DNA from: Paragemmobacter straminiformis
Lineage (GTDB): Bacteria; Pseudomonadota; Alphaproteobacteria; Rhodobacterales; Rhodobacteraceae
Length of the DNA stretch: 64,000 nt
Reading direction: 5' to 3'
NCBI RefSeq assembly: GCF_014243445.1
Contig: NZ_JACLQD010000003.1
Location: forward strand, 558,001 to 622,000
The notes under the pieces were generated by a model. It saw nothing but the letters and a program-made list of their open reading frames with translations, had not been told where the DNA came from and did no database searches. Position numbers and translations under genes: made by a program. Each line of letters opens with the position of its first letter. The stretch's first letter is position 1. Shown here in pieces: positions 1 through 9,269 of this stretch.

Positions 1-809
1 GCCTCTCTCTCGGATTCGAGGGGCGGTTGCGGGTGGAACATGGCGGCAGCGACAAGCACCTGACCATCCGGCAGGGACTTGCCCGCATCATCCGCGGCCA
101 GCGCGGCGAGGTCGAAGCGGATCTTTCGCCGCATTGGAAGGGGCTGGAAAAGCCGCACAGGCCGCTTTCGGTCTGGACGCCGGTCTGGATTGCCTCGGCC
201 TGTTTCGCGGTTCTGCTTGGCGCGATCTATGCGACGCTGGCCTGGGCGCTGACGTCTTCGGCCAATGCCGCCATCGACCAGCTTGCGGTTTATGAAACCC
301 AGCCCTTGCCGACCTTTCTGCGACAGGCGCCACCGCCACCCGACCCGAAGCCCACGGTTGCGGATGTGAAGATGCTTGACGGGTTGCAGACCTTTTTGCA
401 GCCCGAGGTGGATGCCGGACGCGTGACGCTGCTGCAAGACACCAGCACCATCACGATCCGCATCGCAGGCGCGGGCATGTTCGGGTCGGGTTCGGACGCG
501 CTGAAACCGGAATTCGACGAATTGCTGACCCGCGTCGCCGATGCGCTGAACAGCGTGACGGGGCCTGTGCTGATCGCCGGGCATTCGGACAGCGACAAGA
601 TCCGCACCTCGCGCTTTCCGTCGAACATGCACCTTTCGCTGGCCCGCGCCGAAGCGGTCCAGAAATTCCTGGCGGCCAAGTTGACCGACCCCGCGCGGCT
701 GACGGCGGAAGGGCGGGCCGACAAGGAGCCCATCGCCGACAATGCGACGCGCGAAGGGAAGGCTGCGAACCGCCGGATCGAAATCGTTCTGAGAAGGATT
801 GAAAGCTGA
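1..809 (+). CDS. tssL: TssL (DotU/IcmH) with C-terminal OmpA-like domain, 5'-truncated by window edge
   Basis: This is the C-terminal part of the T6SS inner-membrane protein TssL. The first full codon is at base 3 and the frame is already open there, so the gene begins outside the window; an in-frame TTG at 27 is not a real start. The visible protein (about 268 aa) opens with the DotU hallmarks LGFEGR and, about 35 residues on, LSPHWKG. A single transmembrane helix follows at visible residues 58-81, then a proline-rich linker and an OmpA-type peptidoglycan-binding domain (about 150-265, with the core GHSDSDKIRT and an NRRIEI ending). TssL forms the membrane complex with TssM and TssJ; the fused OmpA domain anchors it to the cell wall. 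The stop overlaps tssM by 1 nt (TGATG). Confidence 0.93.
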   Translation, partial: LSLGFEGRLRVEHGGSDKHLTIRQGLARIIRGQRGEVEADLSPHWKGLEKPHRPLSVWTPVWIASACFAVLLGAIYATLAWALTSSANAAIDQLAVYETQPLPTFLRQAPPPPDPKPTVADVKMLDGLQTFLQPEVDAGRVTLLQDTSTITIRIAGAGMFGSGSDALKPEFDELLTRVADALNSVTGPVLIAGHSDSDKIRTSRFPSNMHLSLARAEAVQKFLAAKLTDPARLTAEGRADKEPIADNATREGKAANRRIEIVLRRIES

Positions 810-3800
810 TGATGCGTCAAATGCTGATCCGGCGGATCATTTGGTCGATCTTCAGATCGGTCATCGGATCGCTGCTGGTCTTTGCGATCGTCGTTTCGGG
901 CTGCATCATCTGGTTCGGCCCTCTGCTGGCCTTTGGCGAAAGCCGCCCGCTGGAGTCTCCCCTCGCACAGGGGATCGCGGTGGGTTGCCTGTGGCTGGTC
1001 GTGCTGCTGACGATCCTGCTGGTGTTGTGGCTGCGCGCGCGCCGCAATCGCGCCATGACCGAGGATATCGTCAGCGGTCCCGACCCCGAAGACCTGACCG
1101 ATGCCGCCGTCAAGGCCGAACTGGGCGAGGTGCGCGCCAAGATGCGTGCGGCAATGGTCAAGCTGCGCAAGGCCAAGGGCCGGAAATCGCTGGCCGAATT
1201 GCCGTGGTACCTGATGATCGGCCCCCCCGGTGCGGGCAAGACGACGGCCATCGTCAATTCGGGCCTGCAATTCCCGCTGGCCGAGGAATTCGGCCGCACG
1301 GCGCTGGATGGCGTTGGCGGCACGCGCAACTGCGACTGGTGGTTCACCGACAACGCCGTGATGATCGACACGGCGGGCCGCTTCACCACACAGGAAAGCG
1401 ACGCCGCCGCCGACAGCGGCAGCTGGCTCGGCTTTCTCGGGATGCTCAAGAAGCACCGCCCGCGCCAGCCGATCAACGGGGCCATCGTCGCGCTGTCGCT
1501 GGCCGATCTGTCGATGCAGGACGAGGTGACGCAGAAGAACCAGGCCAAGGCGGTGCGCCGCCGCTTGCAGGAATTGCGCGAGAAACTGGGCGTGCGCTTC
1601 CCCGTCTATATCGTCTTTACCAAATCGGACCTGATCGTCGGCTTTTCGGAATTCTTCGAGAACCTTGGCAAGGAGGCGCGCGAACAGGTCTGGGGTTTTA
1701 CCCTTCCCGTGACGCGCCCGAAGGCCGAAGACACGACCCTTGCGGCTTTCGACGGTGAATTCGATCTGTTGCTCGACCGGCTGAACAGGCTTTCGCTTGA
1801 CCGCATGCAGCAAGAGACCGACCACCAGCGCCGCAGCCTGATTGCGGGATTTCCGGCGCAGGTCGCCTCGATCCGGCAGGTCGCGCGGGATTTCCTGACC
1901 GAAATCTTCGTCGAGAACAAATACGAGGCGCGACAATTCCTGCGCGGCGTCTACTTCACCTCGGGAACGCAGGAAGGCACGCCGATCGACCGTCTGATGA
2001 TGGGCATGGCGCGCAGTTTCGGCATCGGTCGCCAGGCCATCGGTTCGGGGCGCGGACAGGGGCGCAGCTTCTTTCTGACGCGCCTGTTCGACGGCGTCAT
2101 CTTCCACGAGGCGGGTCTGGTTTCCGCCGATGACAAGGTCGAGCGGATGTATCGCTGGACCCTGCGCGGGGCGATGACGGCCGTCATCCTTGCCGCCTTG
2201 GGAATGGGGGCAATCTGGACGCAAAGCTACCGCTACAACCGCGATCTGGTGGACCGCACGGCGCAGGGCTTTGCCGCCTTTACCGAAGCCGCTTCCAAGG
2301 TTCCGGGAAACCCCGTTGCGGATACGCAGGTTGCAGGCACGTTGCCCGCGCTTGAGAACTTTCGCACCATGCCCGCCAACAGCGCGGTTGCCGAGTGGGA
2401 TTCGGGCCTGACATCGGGATGGGGGCTGGATCAGGGCGCGGTTCTGGCCGACAGCACCGCACAGGCCTATCACGCGGCGCTGGTGCAGATTTTCCTGCCG
2501 CGCCTTTTGCTGCGGCTGGAAGAGCAGCTGTCGCAACTGAACGGCGACGACAGCGGATCGCTTTACGATGCGCTCAAGGTCTATCTGAACCTTGGCGGGG
2601 TCGGGACACAGAACCCCGACCTGATCCGCGACTGGCTGACCAAGGATTGGGAGCAGCAATTCGCCGGCGAAACGCAGGCACCGCTGCGCGCGGCGCTGCT
2701 GGACAATCTGAACGCCCTTCTGTCGCAAGAGCCGGTTCAGGTTCCGCTCAACGGGGACCTGATCGCGACGGTGCGGCAGTCGTTGCAGGAAATGCAGGTG
2801 GCCGAGCGTGTCTATCGCGGGATCATCGACAGCCCGGAAGCCCGCGCCTTGCCGGCTTGGACCATTTCGGCGGCGGCGGGACCGCAGGCCGACAAGGTCT
2901 TTGTCCGCGCCTCGGGTGCCGCGCTGTCTGACGGGGTGCCGGGCATCTACACCTATGATGGCTTCCAAAAGGTGTTCAAGGCCGGTCTGGGCAAGATCGG
3001 GGAACGTGTCGAAGCCGACGGCTGGGTGCTTGCCGATAACCAGTCCACGGCGAAGACGCCCGAAGAGTTGGCCCTGATCGAACGCGACGTGCTGGCGCTT
3101 TATGAATCCGATTTCATCAACCGCTACGAGGATATCCTGAAAGACGTCGACATCCGGCCCATCGGCATTCTGTCGGATGCGGTCGAGGTCACGCGCATCC
3201 TGTCGAGCCCGTCGTCGCCGTTGCGCTATCTGCTGCAATCGATTGCCGTCGAAACCGTGCTGACGCGCGAGCCGGATGCCATTTCGGCTGCGGTCAGCGA
3301 AGGCGCGGGGCAGCTTGCGGCGGGGGATGCCACGGTTCTGCTGCCGGGCGAAGTGCGGATGGTCGTTGATTCGATCCGTCAGGCGCAAAGTGCGGGCGGG
3401 GCCGGAGAAAAGCCGAAACCCGGTTCCGAGGTGCAAAAACGCTTCCAATGGCTGGTCGATCTGAGCTTTCCGCCGGCCGAGGGCACTCCGGCACCGGTGG
3501 ACAACCTGATCGGCGTGCTGGACGGCGTCAGCAAGGAGCTGAACAAGATGCAGTTCACCGGCGGCGCCTCGGCGGCTGCGGTTCCCGAGGACAGCGCCAT
3601 CGTGCAGCTTCAGATGGTCGCCTCGGGGATCGGCGGACCTGTCGAACGCTGGGCGGGGCAGATCGCCTCGGGGTCGTCGGGCATTTCGGCCGAGGGAACG
3701 CGGGCCTCGATCGACGCGCGGTGGAAAAGCACGGTTCTGGCGATGTGCGAGCAGGTCACGGCGAACCGCTATCCGTTCGAGAAATTCGCCCCTGCCGATG

Positions 3801-4402
3801 TAGGTCTGGCCGATTTTGCCAAGCTTTTCGGTCCCGGCGGGTTGATTGACACCTTCTTCAACGAGAACCTTGCCGCAGTGGTCGACACCACGCAGCGGCC
3901 CTGGGTGTTGAAGGCCGGAGCGGGCGGGGCCAGCATCGCGATCTCGGAAACGGCCTTGGCGCAATTGCAGGCGGCGGCTGACATCCGGCAGGCGTTCTTT
4001 CCCAACGGACCGACGCCGCAGGTCACCTTCCAGTTGACGCCGCATTCGCTGGACAAGCTGTCCAAGTCGGCGACGCTGGAAATCGACGGGCAGAAGGTCG
4101 AGTTCGACCTCGACAATCCGACGCCGGTGCAGGTGGTCTGGCCCGGTGATGTCGGCTTTGCACAGCTGTCGTTCCTGCCCGAGAAGCGCGGCACCGAGAG
4201 CAATATCCGCGCCGACGGACCTTGGGCGCTGTTCCGGCTGATGGATGCCGCCTCGCCCCGCCGCACGGCGGCCGAGGACCGGCTGCGCATCTACTTCACG
4301 GTTGGACAGCGGATCGCCATCGTCAACCTTCAGTCAACGGCCTTGGTCAGCCCCTTCTATCTACAGGCGCTGTCCGAGTTCACCTGTCCGAAGTCGTTCT
4401 GA
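809..4402 (+). CDS. tssM: TssM (IcmF), T6SS inner-membrane core protein
   Basis: The product is 1197 aa, the normal TssM length, and spans the inner membrane and periplasm in the T6SS trans-envelope complex. Two N-terminal helices (about 14-36 and 58-78) precede a cytoplasmic domain with an intact Walker A motif GPPGAGKT at residues 138-145 and a DTAGR motif about 50 residues later. A third helix lies near 450-470. The remainder is the periplasmic IcmF-related region, ending in the TssM C-terminal domain (QLTPHSL, then GPWALFRLMDA). Start: ATG at 809 overlaps the tssL stop; a second in-frame ATG at 812 is equally possible. It is followed by tagF with another 1-nt overlap, so tssL-tssM-tagF-pppA is one transcription unit. 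Confidence 0.95.
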   Translation: MMRQMLIRRIIWSIFRSVIGSLLVFAIVVSGCIIWFGPLLAFGESRPLESPLAQGIAVGCLWLVVLLTILLVLWLRARRNRAMTEDIVSGPDPEDLTDAAVKAELGEVRAKMRAAMVKLRKAKGRKSLAELPWYLMIGPPGAGKTTAIVNSGLQFPLAEEFGRTALDGVGGTRNCDWWFTDNAVMIDTAGRFTTQESDAAADSGSWLGFLGMLKKHRPRQPINGAIVALSLADLSMQDEVTQKNQAKAVRRRLQELREKLGVRFPVYIVFTKSDLIVGFSEFFENLGKEAREQVWGFTLPVTRPKAEDTTLAAFDGEFDLLLDRLNRLSLDRMQQETDHQRRSLIAGFPAQVASIRQVARDFLTEIFVENKYEARQFLRGVYFTSGTQEGTPIDRLMMGMARSFGIGRQAIGSGRGQGRSFFLTRLFDGVIFHEAGLVSADDKVERMYRWTLRGAMTAVILAALGMGAIWTQSYRYNRDLVDRTAQGFAAFTEAASKVPGNPVADTQVAGTLPALENFRTMPANSAVAEWDSGLTSGWGLDQGAVLADSTAQAYHAALVQIFLPRLLLRLEEQLSQLNGDDSGSLYDALKVYLNLGGVGTQNPDLIRDWLTKDWEQQFAGETQAPLRAALLDNLNALLSQEPVQVPLNGDLIATVRQSLQEMQVAERVYRGIIDSPEARALPAWTISAAAGPQADKVFVRASGAALSDGVPGIYTYDGFQKVFKAGLGKIGERVEADGWVLADNQSTAKTPEELALIERDVLALYESDFINRYEDILKDVDIRPIGILSDAVEVTRILSSPSSPLRYLLQSIAVETVLTREPDAISAAVSEGAGQLAAGDATVLLPGEVRMVVDSIRQAQSAGGAGEKPKPGSEVQKRFQWLVDLSFPPAEGTPAPVDNLIGVLDGVSKELNKMQFTGGASAAAVPEDSAIVQLQMVASGIGGPVERWAGQIASGSSGISAEGTRASIDARWKSTVLAMCEQVTANRYPFEKFAPADVGLADFAKLFGPGGLIDTFFNENLAAVVDTTQRPWVLKAGAGGASIAISETALAQLQAAADIRQAFFPNGPTPQVTFQLTPHSLDKLSKSATLEIDGQKVEFDLDNPTPVQVVWPGDVGFAQLSFLPEKRGTESNIRADGPWALFRLMDAASPRRTAAEDRLRIYFTVGQRIAIVNLQSTALVSPFYLQALSEFTCPKSF

Positions 4403-5046
4403 TGACGGCGCGTTACGGTGCCTTCGGCAAGATACCCGCCTTGGGGGATTTCTTCCGCCTGGCACTGTCGCAGGATTTCGTAGCCCCGTGGGACCGATGG
4501 CTTCAGGCGTCGATCGTCGAGGCCCGCGCGGCCTTGGGCGCAGGGTTTCAGGACGCCTATATGTCGGCGCCGATCTGGCGGTTTTCGCTGCCGCCGGGCG
4601 TTGCGGGCAGATCGGCGGTGTCGGGGATCCTGATGGCGTCGGTCGATCAGGTCGGACGGCTGTTTCCGCTGACCCTTGCGCAGGAAGCCGGAACGGGCGG
4701 CGATGTATTGGCCGATCATGCGGCCCTGCTGGCCGTGGCGACCGAGCTTGAGGAAACGGCGCTGGACGCGCTGTCTGACACGCTGTCGCGCGATGCCCTG
4801 GCCGCGCGTCTGGAGCTTTGTCCCGCGCCGCGCCGCGCGGTCCTGCCGCCGGATGCGCGCTACCTGCGTTTGCAGGGCGGGGCGCTGGTGCCCGCGTCGC
4901 CGCCGTTTTCCCCGCGTCATTCCATCTGGTCGGCACCGGCCGGGGACGGGCTGGTGCTGATCGCCGCCGACGGTCTGCCCGCGCCTTTGTTCGCAACGCT
5001 GATCAACTCTGCCACGCTTCGCTGCGAAGGGGCGGCCCATGACTGA
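4402..5046 (+). CDS. tagF: TagF (ImpM family) T6SS-associated protein
   Basis: The 214-aa product matches the TagF/ImpM family: it begins YGAFGKIPALGDFFR, the typical N-terminal signature, followed by the WDRWLQ block. In Pseudomonas aeruginosa and Agrobacterium, TagF represses T6SS assembly after translation and works with the phosphorylation pathway. Its position between tssM and the PP2C phosphatase gene pppA fits that role; in some bacteria the two are fused in one polypeptide. ATG at 4402 overlaps the tssM stop by 1 nt and the 3' end overlaps pppA by 8 nt, implying translational coupling. The protein is cytoplasmic, with no signal or membrane segment. Confidence 0.9.
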   Translation: MTARYGAFGKIPALGDFFRLALSQDFVAPWDRWLQASIVEARAALGAGFQDAYMSAPIWRFSLPPGVAGRSAVSGILMASVDQVGRLFPLTLAQEAGTGGDVLADHAALLAVATELEETALDALSDTLSRDALAARLELCPAPRRAVLPPDARYLRLQGGALVPASPPFSPRHSIWSAPAGDGLVLIAADGLPAPLFATLINSATLRCEGAAHD

Positions 5047-5761
5047 GACACCCTTGATCCGCTACAGCGCCACGACCCATGTTGGACGGGTGCGAAAGAT
5101 CAACGAGGACAGCATCCTCGCCCTTCCCGAGCATCATATCTGGGTTGTTTCGGACGGGGTGGGCGGCCATTCGGCGGGGGATTTCGCCAGCCAGACGGTC
5201 GTGGATTCAATCGCCATACTGCCGCCCGATCTGCCGCCCGCGCAGATGATGGTCGAAATCCGCGCGGCGCTGGGGCGCGCGCATGACATCATCCGCGCCG
5301 AGGCCCGCGCCCGCGATGTCGACCTGATCGGCGCGACCGTGGTCGTGCTGATGCTGCACGGCCGGCATTTCCTGTGCTTCTGGGCCGGAGACAGCCGCCT
5401 TTACCGCCTGCGCGACGGAATGGTCGAAATGCTGTCGTCGGATCATTCGGTCGTGTCCGAATTCGTCAATGCCGGGCAAATGACATGGGACGAGGTGGAT
5501 GTCCTGCCGCAGTCGAATGCGATCACGCGCGCGGTCGGTGTCGGCGATACGCTCGAGCTGGACAAGATCTGGGGCGAGATGGAAGCGGGCGACCGGTTCA
5601 TCCTGTGTTCGGACGGGCTGACCAAATACGCGCGGACCGCGACATTGCAGGCGCTGGCCGCGCGCGCGCCCATCGAGACGGTGGCCGATACCCTGCTGAC
5701 CTATGCCCTTGAACAGGGTGGCGGGGACAATGTGTCGATCATCGTCGTCGACGTCACTTGA
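5039..5761 (+). CDS. pppA: PppA-type PP2C protein phosphatase of the T6SS
   Basis: This 240-aa protein is a complete metal-dependent PP2C Ser/Thr phosphatase. Visible family motifs, in order, are VGRVRKINEDS, SDGVGGHSAG, GDSRLYRLRDG, SDGLTKY and GGGDNVSII, so all metal-binding aspartates are kept. In the P. aeruginosa H1-T6SS, PppA reverses phosphorylation by PpkA and switches secretion off. A PpkA-type kinase is encoded at 9927-12164, so both halves of the switch are present although separated here by other genes. The gene overlaps tagF by 8 nt and ends the operon; a GC-rich hairpin follows before the convergent gene. Confidence 0.93.
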   Translation: MTETPLIRYSATTHVGRVRKINEDSILALPEHHIWVVSDGVGGHSAGDFASQTVVDSIAILPPDLPPAQMMVEIRAALGRAHDIIRAEARARDVDLIGATVVVLMLHGRHFLCFWAGDSRLYRLRDGMVEMLSSDHSVVSEFVNAGQMTWDEVDVLPQSNAITRAVGVGDTLELDKIWGEMEAGDRFILCSDGLTKYARTATLQALAARAPIETVADTLLTYALEQGGGDNVSIIVVDVT

Positions 5762-5763
5762 CA

Positions 5764-5787
5764 GGCCGCCCCCGCGGGGGAGCGGCC
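5764..5787. terminator. GC-rich inverted repeat between convergent genes (possible bidirectional terminator)
   Basis: GGCCGC at 5764-5769 pairs with GCGGCC at 5782-5787, and the intervening CCCC and GGGG runs extend the stem. It lies in the 41-nt gap between pppA (+) and the next minus-strand gene. There is no T-run on either side, so intrinsic termination is only a possibility. Confidence 0.4.
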
Positions 5788-5802
5788 GCGTGTCATGCGC
5801 CG

Positions 5803-6669
5803 TTACGACCGCAGCAGGAGCATGGAGTTGTCCATGCCCGAGGCGACCGTCTGATAGGCGGCGTAGCGCGCCTCGCTGTCTTCGACCGAACGGATGAGCA
5901 GGATCTGCGCGTTCTGCAAGATCACCGTTGCCGCTGCCGCCGTTGCCTCGACCCGGTCGGCGCGAATGGCCGGAAGCGGGGCGCGGGCCACGGCGGGCGC
6001 GCGGCGCGGGACGTCGGTGACACGGGCCTGCGGGGCCTCGGCATCGGCGTTCTCGTCCGCGAGCGCGCGCAGCTGGTCGGCGGTGTCGTTGAGAATGCGC
6101 TTCATCTCGAAATACTGGCCGCCCGACGGGAGTTGCTGGGCCAGCGCCTTGTACTGGTTCGCAAGGCAATAGACCCGATACTGGATCTGGAAGGTGTCGC
6201 AGGTGTCGTTCACCGCCTTGATCGACTTGTCGAGCGTTCCGGTCAGCTTGACCGGATCGGTCGGCTCGATCGGGCCATCGAAGCAGGATGCCAGCGTGAC
6301 CTGCGCCTCGGCGGCAAGTGCGTCGCTTTGGCGGATCAGCTCGTCAAGAGCGGGCGAGGCATCGGCCACATCCATGCCCGGCACCTCGAGAAAGCCGACG
6401 TTCCCGCCACCGCCGTTGTCGATGTCGTCGGGGCAGGGGCCGGACACCTCGATCAGGCCGCCGTCATGGGTTGCGCGCCCGAGGCCCAGTTCCAGGTGCG
6501 GCATCAAATCCGCGCCCGTCTCGATCAGGACTTCGCTTCGCAGACCCTGCGGCGCAAGGATACCTGCCGAAACCACTTGGGGCACCATCGTCATCGGCAT
6601 CACGGCCCCGATCATCACGCCGCGCCGCGCCGTGCGCCAGAAGCCCGCTTCATTCACTTTCTGCATCAT
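5803..6669 (-). CDS. Secreted protein of unknown function, T6SS locus
   Basis: I do not recognise this family. The 288-aa product starts MMQKVNEAGFWRTARRG followed by a hydrophobic stretch ending near VVSAG, a plausible Sec signal, so it should be periplasmic. The mature part has several cysteines (GPCPDD, LASCFDG, NDTCDTF, VYCLANQY) and two helical segments, including an alanine-rich one near the C-terminus. ATG at 6669 is chosen because an AAGGGG Shine-Dalgarno sits about 7 nt upstream; the frame is open further back but into the preceding gene. It is the last gene of the minus-strand operon M15 peptidase - caspase-like protein - this gene, 10 nt after the caspase-like stop. The context suggests a T6SS accessory or envelope role; this is inference. 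Confidence 0.75.
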   Translation of the reverse strand: MMQKVNEAGFWRTARRGVMIGAVMPMTMVPQVVSAGILAPQGLRSEVLIETGADLMPHLELGLGRATHDGGLIEVSGPCPDDIDNGGGGNVGFLEVPGMDVADASPALDELIRQSDALAAEAQVTLASCFDGPIEPTDPVKLTGTLDKSIKAVNDTCDTFQIQYRVYCLANQYKALAQQLPSGGQYFEMKRILNDTADQLRALADENADAEAPQARVTDVPRRAPAVARAPLPAIRADRVEATAAAATVILQNAQILLIRSVEDSEARYAAYQTVASGMDNSMLLLRS

Positions 6670-6679
6670 GCGTATCCCC

Positions 6680-8185
6680 TTATCCTGAAATGCCGTAGGC
6701 GAGGCGGATCGCCTTTTGCGTCCCTTCGCCGAAATCTCCGTCAATCGTACCTGCGTAGAAATCGTACTCGGCCAGCTTGGCCTGCAAAGCCTTGCGCGTA
6801 TCGGCCGAGAACACGTCGGGCCGCTGGCTCACCAGATCGAAAACGCGTTTGCTGCCTGCGCGTATCGCGTCGTAAAGGTAGTTCGCCGCATCGGCGGGCC
6901 CTTTGCCCGGAACCTGCCCTGCGTTGATCATCGCGGCGTAATTGTACATCGCCTCGCGGTGGCGCACATTGGCGGCGCGCTCGAAATAGGAAATCGCCGT
7001 GGGCACGTCCTGCGGCAGTCCATAGTCGCCGCGGGCATAGAAGAAACCGAGGTTGTTGAGCGCGTCGCCAAAGTTCTGGTCGGCGGCCTTCTTGTAAAGC
7101 TCGAGCGCCCGCGCCGTGTCCTTTTCGGTGCCAAGCCCCAGTTCCAGAATGCGGGCAAGTTCGAACATCGCCTCGGGCTCGCCCGCGTTGGCGGCGCGTT
7201 CCAGTTGCCCGATGGCGGCTTGGGGGTTGTAGCGTTTCTGGTCCTGCGGGTTCAGCCACATGCGGCCCAGTGCGATCATCGAGCGCGTATCGCCGTCATC
7301 GGCCAGACGCTTGAACTGTTCTTCCTGTCCGGGCGGCACCTCGGCCCATGCAAGCTGGACGTCCTCGGCCGCGATCTGCGTTCCCGCGCCATCGGTTCCG
7401 GCCAGAAAGAACGGCTCGCCCGGAAGCGATCCGTAGGTATGCGGTTCCTGGAAGTTGCCGGTTTCCTTGAGCACCATGTCGCGGACCTGACGGAACATCA
7501 GGCTGATCTCGAGGCCCGGTTGTTTCATCCGGTCGGCAAGGGCGGTGGCAAAGGGGCTGTTGCCGCCGTTTCCGTCAAATGCCACGGCCCCGTCGCGCGC
7601 GGCAAAGGCGACCAGCGTGCCGCGATCCGGAGAGGGGGCGGCCATGCCGCCGCCGGCGCTGCTGCGCGTCGCCTCGTCGGTGGCCGGTTCCTCGGCCTGG
7701 GCTACGGGTTCCAGACCGTCACCGAAGGGATTGTTGCGGCAGGCGTCAAGGATCACGATCCGCATCTTACGGGCGCGGTCCACCGATGCGAGAAACTGCT
7801 TGAGCGAAACCGACTGCGCCTGCACATCGCGGTTCGAGCCGACCTTTGCGTCGACCGGCACGAGGAAATTCTCGCCCTGCACCTCGATTCCGTGACCGGC
7901 GAAGTAGATCAGCGCCAGATCGGCGGTTTCCGATTTGAAGGAAAACTCGGCCAGCTTGGCCTGAAGTTCGGCCAAGGGGGAATCGACAAGCAGGGTGACA
8001 TCGAACCCGATGCCTTGCAGCGAGCCTGCGATCAGCTTGGCGTCGTTGACCGTGTTTTCGAGCGCCAACCCCTCTTGCTGATACTTTGCCATGCCGATGA
8101 CCAGCGCCTGACGGTCGGACCCTGCCTGCGCCACGGCCCCCCAAAGCATCAGGACAAAGGCCAGGATGGCCGGAAATGCGCGCAT
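6680..8185 (-). CDS. Secreted caspase-like (C14) protease with Sel1 repeats
   Basis: A 501-aa protein with a signal peptide (residues 1-21, ending AVAQA). Residues about 24-260 form a caspase/metacaspase-like domain with the catalytic dyad visible: His98 in YFAGHGIE and Cys149 in ILDACRNNPF. Residues about 295-445 carry Sel1/TPR-like repeats (for example FELARILELGLGTEKD and YKKAADQNFGDALNNLG). The C-terminus (about 465-500) contains DGDFGEGTQKAI, which resembles a peptidoglycan-binding type 1 repeat. The start ATG overlaps the stop of the M15 peptidase gene (TGATG), so the two are translationally coupled. The long upstream extension of this frame runs inside that gene and is ignored. The protein is probably periplasmic, and its place among T6SS genes suggests it acts on envelope or T6SS components; the target is unknown. 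Confidence 0.88.
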   Translation of the reverse strand: MRAFPAILAFVLMLWGAVAQAGSDRQALVIGMAKYQQEGLALENTVNDAKLIAGSLQGIGFDVTLLVDSPLAELQAKLAEFSFKSETADLALIYFAGHGIEVQGENFLVPVDAKVGSNRDVQAQSVSLKQFLASVDRARKMRIVILDACRNNPFGDGLEPVAQAEEPATDEATRSSAGGGMAAPSPDRGTLVAFAARDGAVAFDGNGGNSPFATALADRMKQPGLEISLMFRQVRDMVLKETGNFQEPHTYGSLPGEPFFLAGTDGAGTQIAAEDVQLAWAEVPPGQEEQFKRLADDGDTRSMIALGRMWLNPQDQKRYNPQAAIGQLERAANAGEPEAMFELARILELGLGTEKDTARALELYKKAADQNFGDALNNLGFFYARGDYGLPQDVPTAISYFERAANVRHREAMYNYAAMINAGQVPGKGPADAANYLYDAIRAGSKRVFDLVSQRPDVFSADTRKALQAKLAEYDFYAGTIDGDFGEGTQKAIRLAYGISG

Positions 8186-9027
8186 CACAACCGCCCCTCT
8201 GACTGCCATTCGAGCAGCTTTTCCTCGCTTACCTCGAAATGCATGCTGTCCTCGCGCGTTTTGAAACCCGCACCCCAAATCCATCCCGCTTCCTCGAAGA
8301 AATCCGCCATGATCGTCAGGCCGAGCTGGGTTTTCCCGTCGCCCAGCGTGTCGAGATAGCCGTCGATGTTCAGATCGACGGCCGTTCCGAAGGAATGCGA
8401 GGACCACTTGTCCGTGGTGCCCCGGATCGGACGCACGCAGAGCGCCCCCGCGCTGGTGATGCGGTTGTAAAGATCGACGTCGACGCCCTTGATCTGCTCG
8501 AACACCTCGGCAAGCGACTCGGTCGCGGCTTTCAGCATCTTGACGCGAATCGGGCCGACATCGGCCTCGACGAGATGTTCCTCGAAATCCGGGTTGTCGA
8601 CGGTCAGGCAACCATCGGTTTCGACCAGCGCCATCGCGGGCGCGCCGAGCAGGTCGACAAGGAAGGCCGGGTCGGGAACCGTCCACTTTGAATTCAGCGC
8701 CTTGCGCGCGGCGACCGTGACCACCTGCGCATAGGATTCAAGGATCAGGTTGTCGGCCCCTTGCGGGGTTTGCATCATCGTGTCGCCGCCCGATTGCGGG
8801 GCAGATGCCGCCGTGGCCGCTGCCTGCATCGCGGCAAGATCGGCCTGAAGCGTGGCGATCTGTTCGGCCATGTCGTCTATCTGGAAGCGCACGGCCTCGA
8901 ATTCGATGCGCAACTCGCGGTCGACCGCGCCGCCCGAGGGACCTGCGAAATACATGCTGCCCATGACGCCGATCACGGCCGCGATGATGATCGACAGACC
9001 GATGATGATCGGAGGCATAAGCCGCAT
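8185..9027 (-). CDS. Membrane-anchored M15-family (VanY/DD-carboxypeptidase-like) peptidase
   Basis: About 280 aa: an N-terminal hydrophobic helix (PPIIIGLSIIIAAVIGVMG) acts as signal anchor, followed by a short coiled-coil-like stretch and an alanine-rich linker. The C-terminal half is an M15-type zinc peptidase: SSHSFGTAVDLNI supplies the His and Asp ligands, and GAGFKTREDSMHFEVS supplies the last His plus the general base region. Such enzymes cleave peptidoglycan stem peptides. ATG at 9027 is preferred because AAAGG lies 8 nt upstream; GTG at 9036 is an alternative. It heads the minus-strand operon and is coupled to the caspase-like gene. It could open the cell wall for T6SS assembly or be an effector; the sequence does not decide. 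Confidence 0.82.
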   Translation of the reverse strand: MRLMPPIIIGLSIIIAAVIGVMGSMYFAGPSGGAVDRELRIEFEAVRFQIDDMAEQIATLQADLAAMQAAATAASAPQSGGDTMMQTPQGADNLILESYAQVVTVAARKALNSKWTVPDPAFLVDLLGAPAMALVETDGCLTVDNPDFEEHLVEADVGPIRVKMLKAATESLAEVFEQIKGVDVDLYNRITSAGALCVRPIRGTTDKWSSHSFGTAVDLNIDGYLDTLGDGKTQLGLTIMADFFEEAGWIWGAGFKTREDSMHFEVSEEKLLEWQSEGRL

Positions 9028-9269
9028 CAGCGGCACCTTTGGGCGGTTCGAGGCAAAGCGGAACGGAAGGGTATCATGGACTGCGCGACACCTCGGTTAA
9101 CTATCGCTAACAATGCTATCCAAAATCGTGTGTCACGCAACATAAGCCCGTCCATGTCGTTAAAATTTATTGATCGACAGGCTTTTGTATGTGCGAATGC
9201 TTCATAAAGATTAATCGTCTTGCGGCACCCGCCGCGCCGCCCCGAACGCACAGATACGGAGATTTCGAC
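9028..9269. promoter_or_regulatory. Divergent intergenic region between the M15 operon and the ompA-ppkA operon
   Basis: About 240 nt separate two divergent starts. The stretch 9095-9215 is clearly more AT-rich than its surroundings (for example GTTAAAATTTATTGATC and CATAAAGATTAATCG), as expected for promoters in both directions. I could not assign a convincing -35/-10 pair. The Shine-Dalgarno ACGGAG of the plus-strand gene lies at 9256-9261. Confidence 0.4.

Noticed and set aside
290-4045. Long open frame antisense to tssM
   Set aside because: Over 1200 codons, but the translation is Arg/Gly/Asp/Gln-rich and featureless, as expected opposite a GC-rich gene; tssM has clear family motifs.
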